DNA of 64,000 nucleotides, from assembly GCF_009806985.1 (NCBI RefSeq), contig NZ_WUAX01000014.1:62001-126000 (forward strand). The letters are read 5' to 3'. A model generated the notes under the pieces. That model had not been told where the DNA came from and searched no databases. It worked only from the letters and a program-made list of their open reading frames with translations. Position numbers and translations under genes: made by a program. This document shows, piece by piece, positions 40,426 to 48,679 of this stretch (within the stretch, counting starts at the first letter, position 1; every line of letters starts with the position of its first letter). This stretch comes from Halorubrum sp. JWXQ-INN 858 (GTDB lineage Archaea; Halobacteriota; Halobacteria; Halobacteriales; Haloferacaceae).

Positions 40426-41289
40426 TCAGTCGACGAGACGGACCCGGACGCGCTCGACGAACGTCCCCAGACGCCGCCCGTACGCCAACACGGCCGTGGC
40501 GGCCACGACGCCGACAACGGTCCAGCCGACGAGGGAGCCGAGCGCGCGACCGGTGTTCACGAACCCGCCCTCGGACGCGAACGCCACGCCGACGACGTGC
40601 TCGAAGACGAGCCCGCGGAACGCCCCGTTCGGCGTGAGCGCGACGAGGTCGGGGATCGCCGCCGCGGGCGTGCCGTCGCGCAAGGCACGGAGGACCGCGA
40701 GGTCGCCGCCGAGTACGCCCCCGACCAGCACGAGCACGCCGAGTGCCATCGCGCCCCGGCGGCTCGATGCGACCGTCGACAGCGCCGCAGAGAGCGTCAG
40801 ATACGCCGCGCCGAGCAGGACGACGAGCGCGAGGAACCTGACGAAAAGCAGCGGTGAGTCGACGCCGGCGTGGGTGGCGAACACGCCCGTGTCCGGACTC
40901 GCGGTCGCCCACACGAACACCCCGACGGCGACGAACGGGACCACGACGACCGCGAGGAACGCGAGTAGCCGCGCGAGCAACACGCCGACGACGTACTCCA
41001 CGACACCGACCGGATACGTCCTGATGACTGCGAGCTCACCGCTCGCTCCGTCGACGAGCAGGGCCCGGTAGCCCAGCACGACCGCGAGCAGCGGCACGAG
41101 CACCTCCGCCGGCAACAGGAGGTCGACGATCGCCGGCACGAAGCCGGTCGCGCCGCCGCCGCCGACGGCGACGAGGCCGGCGAGAGCGACCAGGAGTCCG
41201 GCCGAGAGCAGGGCGTATCCGGGCGTCCGCGCGACCGTCGCGAGCTCCCGGCGGAGCACCGTCGAAACCGCAGTAAGTGCGTCAGTCAT
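40426..41289 (-). CDS. nosY: NosY-type ABC transporter permease
   Basis: This 287-residue protein has six helices; a basic N-terminus (VLRRELATVARTPGYALLSAGLL) is typical of ABC-2/NosY permeases. ALVVLLGAAYLTLSAALSTVASSRRGAMALG is the conserved central helix and loop. With NosF and NosD it forms the transporter that supplies sulfur for the CuZ centre of nitrous oxide reductase. Its start overlaps the end of nosF by four bases. No nosZ lies within the window. Confidence 0.88.
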   Translation of the reverse strand: MTDALTAVSTVLRRELATVARTPGYALLSAGLLVALAGLVAVGGGGATGFVPAIVDLLLPAEVLVPLLAVVLGYRALLVDGASGELAVIRTYPVGVVEYVVGVLLARLLAFLAVVVVPFVAVGVFVWATASPDTGVFATHAGVDSPLLFVRFLALVVLLGAAYLTLSAALSTVASSRRGAMALGVLVLVGGVLGGDLAVLRALRDGTPAAAIPDLVALTPNGAFRGLVFEHVVGVAFASEGGFVNTGRALGSLVGWTVVGVVAATAVLAYGRRLGTFVERVRVRLVD

Positions 41290-42263
41290 CGGCCGCGCAC
41301 CTCCCGATCGTCGGTGTCGCCGACGGAGTCGGAGTCCGATGAGACCCCCGTGACGTGGACCGCCTCGTGACCGTGGCGGTGATCGGCGTCGTGGTCCGGC
41401 CCGACGCCTGAGTCGGAGTCGGAGCCGAGGACCGGACCGCCTCCGGAGCCGACGTCCGGATCGCGGTCGGAAGCGGCGGAACCGCCGACGAGCGCTCGAT
41501 AGAGGGCCCCGACGTCGTCGGCGTCGTGCTCGGCGAGCAGCGTGACTCGGTCGCCGGCGGCGACGACGCGGCCGCGGGACAGACAGACGAGCCGGTCGGC
41601 GTGGGCGTCCACCAGGTCGAGATCGTGCGAGCTCAGGACGACGCCGGCACCGCCGGTCGCTCTCGCGGACGCGACCGCAAACGCTCGCTCCCGCATTCCG
41701 GGGTCGAGTCCGCTGGCGGGCTCGTCGAGCACGACGAGCGACGGGTCGCCGATCGTCGCCTGTGCGATCCCCAACAGGCGTCGCATGCCTCCGGAAAGCG
41801 ACTCGATCCGCCGTTCCGCGGCGTCGGCGAGCCCGACCCGTTCGAGGGCCGCGTCGGGGTCGTCGCCGACGAGCCGGGCGTAGAACGCCAGCGTCTCGCG
41901 GGCGGTGAAGCCGTCACGGAACGGGACCCGCTGCGGGAGGTAGCCGACCGGTCGAACCGCGTCCCCGCGGGCGTGTGTGACGCGGCCCGCCGTCGGCTCG
42001 ACCGCACCGACGAGCGTCGAGAGCAGGGTCGACTTCCCCGACCCGTTCGGCCCGATCACCGCGGTCAGCCCCGGTCGGACCGCGAGCGACACGTCGTCGA
42101 GGACCGGAACCCCGCCGTACGTGCGGGTGACGTTCGAGAGCTCGGCGAGCGCGTCGCCGGAGCCGGGAGCGTCGCGAGGGTCCCGTTCGGCGTCGGTTCG
42201 GTCCCCGTCGTGGCCGCGACCGGCCGTTTCGCGTGTCGTTAGTGGGTCGTCGTGTGTCGTCAT
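41286..42263 (-). CDS. nosF: NosF-type ABC transporter ATPase
   Basis: This 325-residue protein has Walker A GPNGSGKSTLL, signature LSGGMRRLLGIAQA and Walker B LVVLDEPASGLD, plus the H-loop LSSHDLDLVD. An extra acidic, Gly/Ser/Asp-rich tail of about 60 residues follows the ATPase core. It energises NosY for export linked to NosD. It overlaps nosD and nosY by four bases on each side, so all three are co-translated. Confidence 0.9.
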   Translation of the reverse strand: MTTHDDPLTTRETAGRGHDGDRTDAERDPRDAPGSGDALAELSNVTRTYGGVPVLDDVSLAVRPGLTAVIGPNGSGKSTLLSTLVGAVEPTAGRVTHARGDAVRPVGYLPQRVPFRDGFTARETLAFYARLVGDDPDAALERVGLADAAERRIESLSGGMRRLLGIAQATIGDPSLVVLDEPASGLDPGMRERAFAVASARATGGAGVVLSSHDLDLVDAHADRLVCLSRGRVVAAGDRVTLLAEHDADDVGALYRALVGGSAASDRDPDVGSGGGPVLGSDSDSGVGPDHDADHRHGHEAVHVTGVSSDSDSVGDTDDREVRGR

Positions 42264-44416
42264 TGGGTCGTCGAGTTGCCTCCGTCATCGGTCGAGCGTT
42301 CCTGATCGGCGAGCGCCGTCCGCCAGTCGCCCTGGACGGGCGGCCCGTTCGGATCCGTGGCCGACGCGACGCGCTCGGGGACGTGCGGCTCCGGTGAGGG
42401 TGCCGTGTCGATGATGCTTCCGGAGCGCGCGCCCGGGACCGTTCCGAGCAGCCGGTCGAGCAGGGCAGCCGCGGGGGACTCCGCCATCGTGACCGCCGCG
42501 GTCTCGTGGTGGAGCGCCGCGTCGACCGGCGACGTCGGGCGATACGCCCGATCGCCCGGCGCGTGTGGGCCGGCGTCCGCGCCCTCCCAGTAGTTCCCGC
42601 GGTCGCCGTCGGTCCAGACCCTGAGCGCGCCCGCCCCGGCCCCGGCATGGCGGTCGTTGCCGACGAAGTCGTTGCCGACGACGCGGCTCGACGGGACGAC
42701 CGTCGTGGCGCGAGCCCCCTCCTCGTTGCCCGCGAGGACGTTGTGTTCGTACAGCGACCCCCGCGAGCTCGTCGAGAAGCCGAGCCCGTTGTCGGCGAGG
42801 GTGTTGTACCCGACGTACGTGCGAGTCCCGGACGCTTGGATCCCCGCGGGCGAGTCGCGCACGTCGTTGCCGACGATCGCGTTGTTGGCCGGTCGAGTCA
42901 TGACCGTTATCCCGCCGTAAACGGCGTCTCGAACGGTGTTGTCAGCGATAAGCGCGTCTCCGGTGTACATCAGGTGCGCCCCGTACCGGTTCCCGGTGAA
43001 CGTCGAGTTCCGGACGACGGAGCCGTCCGCACGGTGGAGGTACACCCCGTCGCGACCCCCCTCGAACGCGCTGTCCGTGACCGTCACGGTCGACTCCATT
43101 CCGATCACGCCCATGAAGCCGTCTTGCCAGTTTTCGGGACCGTCCACCCGTACGTTCCGGATCACCGCGTCGGATCCCTCACGCAGCAGAACGCCGCTCG
43201 CGTCCGTCTCGATCGCGACGTCGTCGACGAACAGCCCCGGCGCGTCGATCGCGCGGACCCCCGCGTCGCCGTGGCCGTAGCCGAGCTGGACGTTGGTGTC
43301 CCATGCGGCGGGATCCTCTCCGCCATCGGTGTCGGCATCCTCCCCGCCATCGGCGTCGGCATCCTCCCCGCCATCGGCGTCGGCGTCCGGCGGATCCGAG
43401 ACCGCGTCGGCGTCCCGCGTCAGGTTGCCGGTCCCCGACAGCGACAGCCCGGCGATCGCGACGTCGGGCGCACGAACCGTGATCACCGACCCGTTCCCGT
43501 CGCCGCGGACGTGCGCGTCCGTCCCGACGATCGTAATCGGGTCGGTCACCTCGATCGGACCGTCGTACGTCCCCGGCGGCACGACGACGGTCGTCTCCGG
43601 GGGAGCCGCGTCGACGGCGGCCGAAAGCGTCGGCTCGTCGTCTCCGACGACGACCGAGACGGGTCGGTCCGCGTCGGATTCGGCCGCGGCGAGCCGATCA
43701 TCGGCGACGGTCCATCGGTCCGGAGCCATCGACCGCACCGTCGCCGCGGTGTCGACGTCGAACGAGCGCGCCCGTACCGTCGCCCAGTCGACGACCTCCC
43801 CGCCGTGCTCGTCGGCGAACGCCGTGGCGGCGTTCCGGTCGGCGAACGGGACGGCGACCGCTCCGGCCGACGTTCTCGCCTCGCTGTCGACGACGTACCG
43901 TGCCTCGTCGGCGGGCGTCCACGACGTCGGTCCCGGTGCGCTGAAAAGGGCCGCGCCGGAGCCGATCGTGTCTGCTTCGGAGCCGACCGTTCCGGGGTCG
44001 GACCCGGCCGTGTTGGCTTCGGGATCGGTCGTGCCGGCTTCGGGATCGGTCGTGCCGGGGTCGGCGTCGTCGAACGTCTCGACGTACGCGACGAGCGGAT
44101 ACCCGAACTGCCGTTCCGTCCGATCGTCGTCGATCGTGTCGGCGAACGATTCGACGCCGTTGTAGCCGACGACGTACTGGAGCTGCGAGTAGAACACTTG
44201 GACCCGAGGGACCGCCGCCGTCCCGGCCATGACCTCGTCGGTCTCCGAGGAGACCCCGAGTTCGACCGTGTCGTCGTAGGCGACGGGGTCCGGCGTCGCC
44301 ATCGTCGGGTCGGCAAGGAACGCGCCGGCGGTGAAGATCCCCGCGAGCGCGACGACTCCGGCGACGACGACGAGTCCGATCCGCGAGCGGTCGCCGTAGG
44401 GGTCGAAACGCCTCAC
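42260..44416 (-). CDS. nosD: NosD copper-binding beta-helix protein with NosL-like N-terminus
   Basis: This protein has 718 residues from GTG 44416 (VRRFDPYGDRSRIGLVVVAG), with one N-terminal helix. Residues about 60-240 resemble NosL (RYVVDSEARTSAGAVAVPFADR, then FADEHGGEVVDW), interrupted by a Thr/Asp/Pro-Gly linker. Residues about 245-690 form the NosD/CASH beta-helix (VVPPGTYDGPIEV; NVRVDGPENWQDGFMGVIG; NTFTGNRYGAHLMY-type rungs). NosD is periplasmic and helps assemble the copper-sulfur centre of NosZ. It is longer than usual NosD (about 440 residues) because of the fusion and repeats. Confidence 0.87.
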   Translation of the reverse strand: MRRFDPYGDRSRIGLVVVAGVVALAGIFTAGAFLADPTMATPDPVAYDDTVELGVSSETDEVMAGTAAVPRVQVFYSQLQYVVGYNGVESFADTIDDDRTERQFGYPLVAYVETFDDADPGTTDPEAGTTDPEANTAGSDPGTVGSEADTIGSGAALFSAPGPTSWTPADEARYVVDSEARTSAGAVAVPFADRNAATAFADEHGGEVVDWATVRARSFDVDTAATVRSMAPDRWTVADDRLAAAESDADRPVSVVVGDDEPTLSAAVDAAPPETTVVVPPGTYDGPIEVTDPITIVGTDAHVRGDGNGSVITVRAPDVAIAGLSLSGTGNLTRDADAVSDPPDADADGGEDADADGGEDADTDGGEDPAAWDTNVQLGYGHGDAGVRAIDAPGLFVDDVAIETDASGVLLREGSDAVIRNVRVDGPENWQDGFMGVIGMESTVTVTDSAFEGGRDGVYLHRADGSVVRNSTFTGNRYGAHLMYTGDALIADNTVRDAVYGGITVMTRPANNAIVGNDVRDSPAGIQASGTRTYVGYNTLADNGLGFSTSSRGSLYEHNVLAGNEEGARATTVVPSSRVVGNDFVGNDRHAGAGAGALRVWTDGDRGNYWEGADAGPHAPGDRAYRPTSPVDAALHHETAAVTMAESPAAALLDRLLGTVPGARSGSIIDTAPSPEPHVPERVASATDPNGPPVQGDWRTALADQERSTDDGGNSTTQ
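43310..43386 (-). repeat. 24-bp in-frame tandem repeat in nosD
   Basis: About three copies of a 24-base unit (catcctccccgccatcggcg... on the + strand) encode repeated DADGGEDA stretches. A second repeat block, encoding DPGTTDPEAGTT-type units, lies at about 43975-44060. Confidence 0.75.
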
Positions 44417-44522
44417 GTGATCCCTCCGGCCGCCGATCGTATAGCCGATCTGGTTCGTTCCTCGAACGCCGAAACGAACGCGTTCCGAGGGTCTAAGGGC
44501 CGTGCACACCGAAGTCGGATCG

Positions 44523-45113
44523 ATGAGAGACACCGATCGAGCGTCGGTTCGACGGCCGGTCCGGAGACGCGAACTGCTGGGCGGGCTCGCCGGGGGGATC
44601 GCCCTCGCCGCCGCCGGCTGTCTGGGTGCTGGGGGGGACGATGCGAGCGACGTCACGCCCGTCGCTCTCGACGGCGAGCGTCCCTGTGACCAGTGTGGGA
44701 TGATCGTCGAGGACCACCCGGGACCGGTCGGGCAGATCCACTTCGCCGACGACGGGCCCGAAGGCGGCCGACCGGCGGGATTCTGTAGCAGCACCTGCAC
44801 GTACACCTACCTGTTCGACGCCGAGGACGCCGATCGAGACCCGCGTGCCGTTCTTCTAACGGACTACTCCGTCGTCGATCAGGAAGCGTTCGAGGAGGGC
44901 TCCGACGTGATGTTCTCCTCACACGTCGAGAGCGGCGCGTTCTCCCCGATCGAGGCTCTCACGGTCGTGATCGGCAGCGACGTCGTCGGGGCGATGGGTC
45001 CGGAGTTGATCCCGTTCGGCGACGACGGCGACGTGGAGGCGTTCGTCGGCGAGTACGGCGGCGACCCGATGAACGCCAACGCGGTCGACCGCGCCACGGT
45101 CGACGCCTTATGA
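44523..45113 (+). CDS. nosL: NosL copper-binding lipoprotein
   Basis: This protein has 196 residues from ATG 44523. The signal RRRELLGGLAGGIALAAAGC gives a lipobox (lipidated Cys near 34). The family motif PCDQCGMIVEDHPG supplies copper ligands (Cys-x2-Cys-x-Met), and CSSTCTYTYLF is a second Cys pair. NosL delivers Cu(I) to NosZ. It is divergent from nosD with a 106-base shared promoter region. Confidence 0.9.
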   Translation: MRDTDRASVRRPVRRRELLGGLAGGIALAAAGCLGAGGDDASDVTPVALDGERPCDQCGMIVEDHPGPVGQIHFADDGPEGGRPAGFCSSTCTYTYLFDAEDADRDPRAVLLTDYSVVDQEAFEEGSDVMFSSHVESGAFSPIEALTVVIGSDVVGAMGPELIPFGDDGDVEAFVGEYGGDPMNANAVDRATVDAL

Positions 45114-45280
45114 ATTGATCGCGCGTGGGTGATCGGTCGAGACGTTCTCGAAGGGGACGTTCTCGAAGACGTCGAAGTCGCTGCCGAAGCGTCGGGTTCA
45201 CCGTTCGCGTCGGGGGAGCGATTCCACGGAATTGAGAACGGTGTTAACTACCTTTGAAACCCGAACGCGTACGGAGTAGT

Positions 45281-45508
45281 ATGAGCCATCACCGGCGAAC
45301 ACCCGGTCGTCTCGACCTCGACACCGCGTTTAAGACGTTCGGCGCGATCGCGATCGCGATCGCGGTCGTACTCACGGTCGCCGTTATGATCGTCACTGAC
45401 CCCTTCGGCGCGTTCGTGACGGCGACGCCGACCGTGCTGGGGACGGTCCTGTTTACGGGGCTCCTCCTCGTGGTCGGGTACGCCGCGTACGTTCTGCGGC
45501 GGGAGTGA
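45281..45508 (+). CDS. small two-helix membrane protein
   Basis: This protein has 75 residues from ATG 45281. Helices FGAIAIAIAVVLTVAVMIV and TVLGTVLFTGLLLVVGYAAYVL surround a short loop (TDPFGAFVTATP). I do not recognise the family. It follows nosL by 167 bases on the same strand and may have its own promoter. Confidence 0.65.
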   Translation: MSHHRRTPGRLDLDTAFKTFGAIAIAIAVVLTVAVMIVTDPFGAFVTATPTVLGTVLFTGLLLVVGYAAYVLRRE

Positions 45509-45897
45509 GTCCCTCGTCTCCTTATTCCTCGTGATCCGGGAGTCGGTCGTTCGCTTATAAGGGGATCCGGACTGGGGAACGGATTTATAAACAAACGTCC
45601 TTGTAAACGACCGATCGCGGTCGGCGCGCGCGACTCCGACGCACGCGAGATCGTCGGACTCCGTCCGACTGCTCGGAAATCTCCGATTTCCGGTGGAGGC
45701 ACGGTGGGCGGCGAGCGAGTGGTTCCGCTCGCCGCCCACCTACCGAGGTTGGGGAGGGCGAGGCTGCGGTGCGGGTGCGTTCGGTGCGTACGGGTTCGTT
45801 CGGTACGTTCGAGTGCCTACGGGTGCGTTCGTGCGAGTTGGCTCCTCGATTCGTGGACGCACCGAGCACTACAGATCCGCCCCGACGCCCCATTGAT

Positions 45898-45985
45898 AAA
45901 CCGTCACGGCACTCCGAGCAAACCGTCACGGCACTCCGAGCAAACCGTCACGGCACTCCGAGCAAACCGTCACGACGCTCCGTCA
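45898..45985. repeat. 22-bp tandem repeat, three exact copies plus a degenerate fourth
   Basis: The unit aaaccgtcacggcactccg plus agc repeats at 45898, 45920 and 45942; the fourth copy from 45964 diverges (acgacgctccgtc). It lies inside the gap between two copies of the dispersed-element blocks. Spacers are absent, so it is not a CRISPR. Confidence 0.9.
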
Positions 45986-45990
45986 CGACT

Positions 45991-46050
45991 CCTGATAAAC
46001 ACGGCGAGCGACGAGTCATCCGAGACGCATCCCTCTGCAGCCGGCCGTTT
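45991..46050. repeat. 60-bp dispersed element block, second copy
   Basis: It aligns without gaps to 9571-9630. Both begin cctnataaacac(g)gcgagcgacg-like and end ccggccgttt; the centre has diverged. Confidence 0.5.
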
Positions 46051-46284
46051 CATACTACACTGTGTCTGAAACGAGGGGTTCGGCAGTGCCGAGAGACTGC
46101 GTTTTGTTGAGAAAACGCAAAGGTAGGTCACGTATCAGGACGTACGCACAGACTAACGAAGCAAGACGGAGTGAAATCAACGACACGAGACGGTATGAAA
46201 CGGATGAGAGAAACGGATCGGCCGGATGAAAAACGAGAGCCATGAAGCGATGAAGCCAGCGATCGACGGCCATCCGGGTCGGAG

Positions 46285-47403
46285 ATGACACGGTTGAGTG
46301 CCGAAGCAAGAGAGTTCGGTTCCGACGTCGCCGAACGGGTGCTGCTTCGAACGAATCGCTGGGCGCTGATCCTGGTCGTACTGGCGGTCGTATTTATCGC
46401 CCTCGTCTCGCTCAGTCAGGTCGGACTCACGCCGTTACGAACCATCGTCGAGAACCAGAACGGCATCGGCTTCTTCTTCTCGGCGTTCATCGGCACGATC
46501 GTCACCGGAACGGCGATCGTCGTCACGATCAACCAGCTCGTGCTCGCACAAGAACTCGGCGCAGTCGGGGATCAACACGAGCGCATGCAAGGGTCGATGG
46601 CGTTCCAGCGAGAGGTCGAAGCGGAGATCGGGGACGGCGTCTCGCCGACCGATCCGGCGACGTTCCTCTCGTACCTCGCCGACGCCATCGGGGAACGCGT
46701 GACCGTGCTACATCACACCGTTACTGAGGGGGACGCGAGGTCCACACCGGGGGCAGGCCCCGACACGATGAGCGATGGACCGGATGGCTCAGACGACGTG
46801 GACAACGTGGACAGCGTGGACGACATCGACGACGTTGACGATATGGACGACGTCGACGACGTTGACGAGATACTTGCGTACGGTACTGTGGTGAGAACCG
46901 ACGTCCAGGCGTTGAAAAAGGAACTCACAGGGGCCGAGTTCGGCACGTTCGATGTCATCTGGGGTGCACTCGAGTTCGACTACTCGCGACGGCTCCACAC
47001 CGCGCGCCGTCTCCGTCACGAGCACGCCGACCGCCTCTCGAGCGACGCCTTGGACGCGCTCGAGGACGTCATAACCTTACTGGAGCTCTTCGGACCGACA
47101 CGCGAGCACATCAAAACGCTGTATTTCCAGTGGGAGCTGATCGACCTCTCTCGAGCGCTGTTGTACGTCTCGATACCCGCGTTGGCGGTGACGGCAGCGA
47201 TGAACATGTACGTCGACGGGAACACGTTCCCCGGAACGGTTCTCGGCGTCGACAACCTCGTGTGGGTTACGAGCGCGGCGTTCGTCGTCGGGATCTCCCC
47301 CTTCGTCGTCTTCACCGCATACGTGCTACGGATCGCGACGGTGGCGAAGCGAACCCTGGCGATCGGTCCGTTGATTCTCGATACAGGGTCGAATCCCGAT
47401 TAG
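46285..47403 (+). CDS. four-helix membrane protein, paralogue C
   Basis: This 372-residue member has the family marks VTINQLVLAQELG, SPTDPATFLSYLADAI, HIKTLYFQWELIDLSRALL and TAYVLRIATVAKRT, with helices near 28-48, 65-90, 288-310 and 330-352. It is about 40 residues longer than paralogues A and B because of an Asp/Val repeat (VDNVDSVDDIDDVDD, coded by 9-bp repeats at 46791-46870) in the soluble middle. It lies directly left of the replication origin. Function unknown. Confidence 0.8.
   Translation: MTRLSAEAREFGSDVAERVLLRTNRWALILVVLAVVFIALVSLSQVGLTPLRTIVENQNGIGFFFSAFIGTIVTGTAIVVTINQLVLAQELGAVGDQHERMQGSMAFQREVEAEIGDGVSPTDPATFLSYLADAIGERVTVLHHTVTEGDARSTPGAGPDTMSDGPDGSDDVDNVDSVDDIDDVDDMDDVDDVDEILAYGTVVRTDVQALKKELTGAEFGTFDVIWGALEFDYSRRLHTARRLRHEHADRLSSDALDALEDVITLLELFGPTREHIKTLYFQWELIDLSRALLYVSIPALAVTAAMNMYVDGNTFPGTVLGVDNLVWVTSAAFVVGISPFVVFTAYVLRIATVAKRTLAIGPLILDTGSNPD
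46791..46870 (+). repeat. 9-bp repeats encoding an Asp-rich spacer
   Basis: Units of the form gacgacgtg or gacgatatg recur about eight times in frame, giving DDVDN, DDIDD and DDMDD. The insertion is absent from the two shorter paralogues. Confidence 0.8.
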
Positions 47404-47589
47404 AGACCCGACCATTGAAATCGGCGACGAGGCGAGTCCCATTGAGGCGGCCCGTGCCAGAGTACGTCCTCGAAGACGACTCGCACGGATGGGTGAAACC
47501 GGGAAGGTCGATAGCTAGCCGATTGTTGTTGGAACGAGTCGATTGCGGATCGATTACGAGAGGCGCACTGTCGAGTAGCGTCGGAGAGA

Positions 47590-47610
47590 TACACTCTGGA
47601 CGAGGGGTGT
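47590..47610 (+). repeat. ORB repeat 1
   Basis: A 21-bp box, TACACTCTGGACGAGGGGTG plus T. It forms a perfect inverted pair with the box at 47659-47679. Confidence 0.8.
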
Positions 47611-47658
47611 CGGTTTGCAGCGGAGATGATCCGATGTCGGGCTAGACGTATGGCACAC

Positions 47659-47679
47659 ACACCCCTCGTCCAGAGTGTA
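47659..47679 (-). repeat. ORB repeat 2 (inverted)
   Basis: The exact reverse complement of ORB repeat 1, 48 bases away, followed by a G-string at 47691-47702. It faces the AT-rich core. Confidence 0.85.
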
Positions 47680-47719
47680 AACGGAACGAAGAGGGGGTGG
47701 GGTTGCAGACGAAACAGGG

Positions 47720-47930
47720 GTTGGACTAGCGGATTATCGGTTGTATTTGGGCAATAGAGCCGTTTTAAAACGCTTTTCCCGTATTAGGGGGCTACAGAAA
47801 TAAGGTATCTCTTAGATCGACACGAATGAATCAGTGATTCATTCTCAAAAAAGTCGAATTCACTTAGTGGACTGTAACGCAACTATTGATATAAACTTTT
47901 CTTGTTTGGGCTCGTCTGTGTTTAGTAACG
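47720..47930. other. AT-rich candidate duplex-unwinding element
   Basis: The lowest-GC stretch of the gap, including cgttttaaaacgctttt, agaaataaggtatctcttag and tattgatataaacttttctt. It lies between oppositely oriented ORBs. A (GTC/GTT)n run follows at about 47955-47998. Confidence 0.6.
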
Positions 47931-48268
47931 CTTGCTGTGGTGTTGTTTCAGCTATCGTCGTTGTCGCTGTCGTTGTCGTCGTCGTTGTCGTCGTTAGTAT
48001 CACTGTAGTGCTCCACTCGTGTTACGATCGTCCGTGCTTTGTCGCCGTTTCCACACTTCTATCGTAACGCCGAGCCCCGTCGCATTATCCGTATCATCGT
48101 TCTAGAGCAGCCAATATGGCGGTTCGGTTGCCTGTAGTGCCAGTTGATTGTCTGTTTCGCCTCTGTTGTGTCTCTTTTTTGTTAATGATATCTGGTTTAT
48201 CGATACGTGTCATCATTGACGTGACCCCCTCCCGTGACGATCCGCCCCCCGGTACCCTCCGCAGCAGT

Positions 48269-48289
48269 TACACTCTTGACGAGGGGTGT
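48269..48289 (+). repeat. ORB repeat 3
   Basis: TACACTCTTGACGAGGGGTG plus T, preceded by ccgcagcagt, a flank shared with ORB repeat 5, and by a C-string (cccccc) about 20 bases upstream. Confidence 0.82.
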
Positions 48290-48325
48290 GTGGGTCCCGT
48301 TCGCCCTCCCGTCGACGTGTGTTTA

Positions 48326-48346
48326 TACACTCTTGATCGGGCGGGT
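48326..48346 (+). repeat. ORB repeat 4 (degenerate)
   Basis: TACACTCTTGATCGGGCGGG plus T, matching the left half and G-rich end of the consensus. Confidence 0.6.
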
Positions 48347-48487
48347 CCGTCTATCATGTGTCCGTGTCCCATATCATATATGCATACGCATATCATATAC
48401 GTGTCTGACACTATCACGTAGCCTGACATCTGACGCTGCGGCGTCCCCTGACACTCGTGTTTCCCTTCGACGGCCGTCCGCAGCAGT

Positions 48488-48508
48488 TACACTCTGGACG
48501 AGGGGTGT
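48488..48508 (+). repeat. ORB repeat 5
   Basis: Identical over 21 bases to ORB repeat 1, with the same ccgcagcagt left flank as ORB repeat 3. Confidence 0.85.
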
Positions 48509-48620
48509 GTCTTCGTGGCATCCTTCGACGTCGCGGCCACGTATCACTCGTGACCGGCCTCAGGCCCTCTCCGCCTAAAGCCGCGAAAGAGCACGTTTAA
48601 GCGGCGATTTTTTGCTCATT

Positions 48621-48641
48621 TACACTCTTGACTAGGGTGGG
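48621..48641 (+). repeat. ORB repeat 6 (degenerate), next to the orc1 promoter
   Basis: TACACTCTTGACTAGGGTGG plus G, ending about 40 bp before the orc1/cdc6 ATG. A TATA-like gcttaagtaa follows at once, so Orc1 binding here could autoregulate its gene (inference). Confidence 0.6.
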
Positions 48642-48679
48642 AAACGCTTAAGTAATGGGCGGTTGGATGTCATGTATCG

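Larger units (their letters stand above)
45509..46284. other. gene-free region with tandem and dispersed repeats
   Basis: These 776 bases contain no credible gene. Blocks at 45550-45597 and 45991-46050 match the intergenic element at 9508-9630. A 22-bp tandem repeat lies at 45898-45985. A perfect stem, TGCGTTTT (46098-46105) with AAAACGCA (46112-46119) and loop gttgag, could be a terminator. The last 150 bases are purine-rich and lead into the next gene. Confidence 0.55.
47580..48660. other. replication origin (oriC) with ORB repeats
   Basis: The 1276 bases from 47404 to 48679 hold no gene and lie directly before orc1/cdc6. Six copies of an origin-recognition-box-like sequence (TACACTC(T/C)(G/T)GACGAGGGGTG consensus) are present. 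The copy at 47659 points left; copies at 48269, 48326, 48488 and 48621 point right. The AT-rich stretch between (about 47720-47930, for example cgttttaaaacgctttt) is the probable unwinding element. A G-string (gagggggtgggg, 47691-47702) lies beside the left box. This layout is that of haloarchaeal origins. Confidence 0.88.

Noticed and set aside
42506..44689. 727-codon frame opposite nosD
   Set aside because: An antisense artefact of GC-rich codon periodicity; nosD beta-helix rungs lie on the minus strand.
45898..45985. Possible CRISPR-like repeat array
   Set aside because: The 22-bp units are directly adjacent with no spacers, and no cas gene is near.
47834..48067. 77-codon frame with a poly-Val stretch inside the origin
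   Set aside because: The Val run is the (GTC/GTT) simple repeat; there is no ribosome site and the frame lies in the ORB region.
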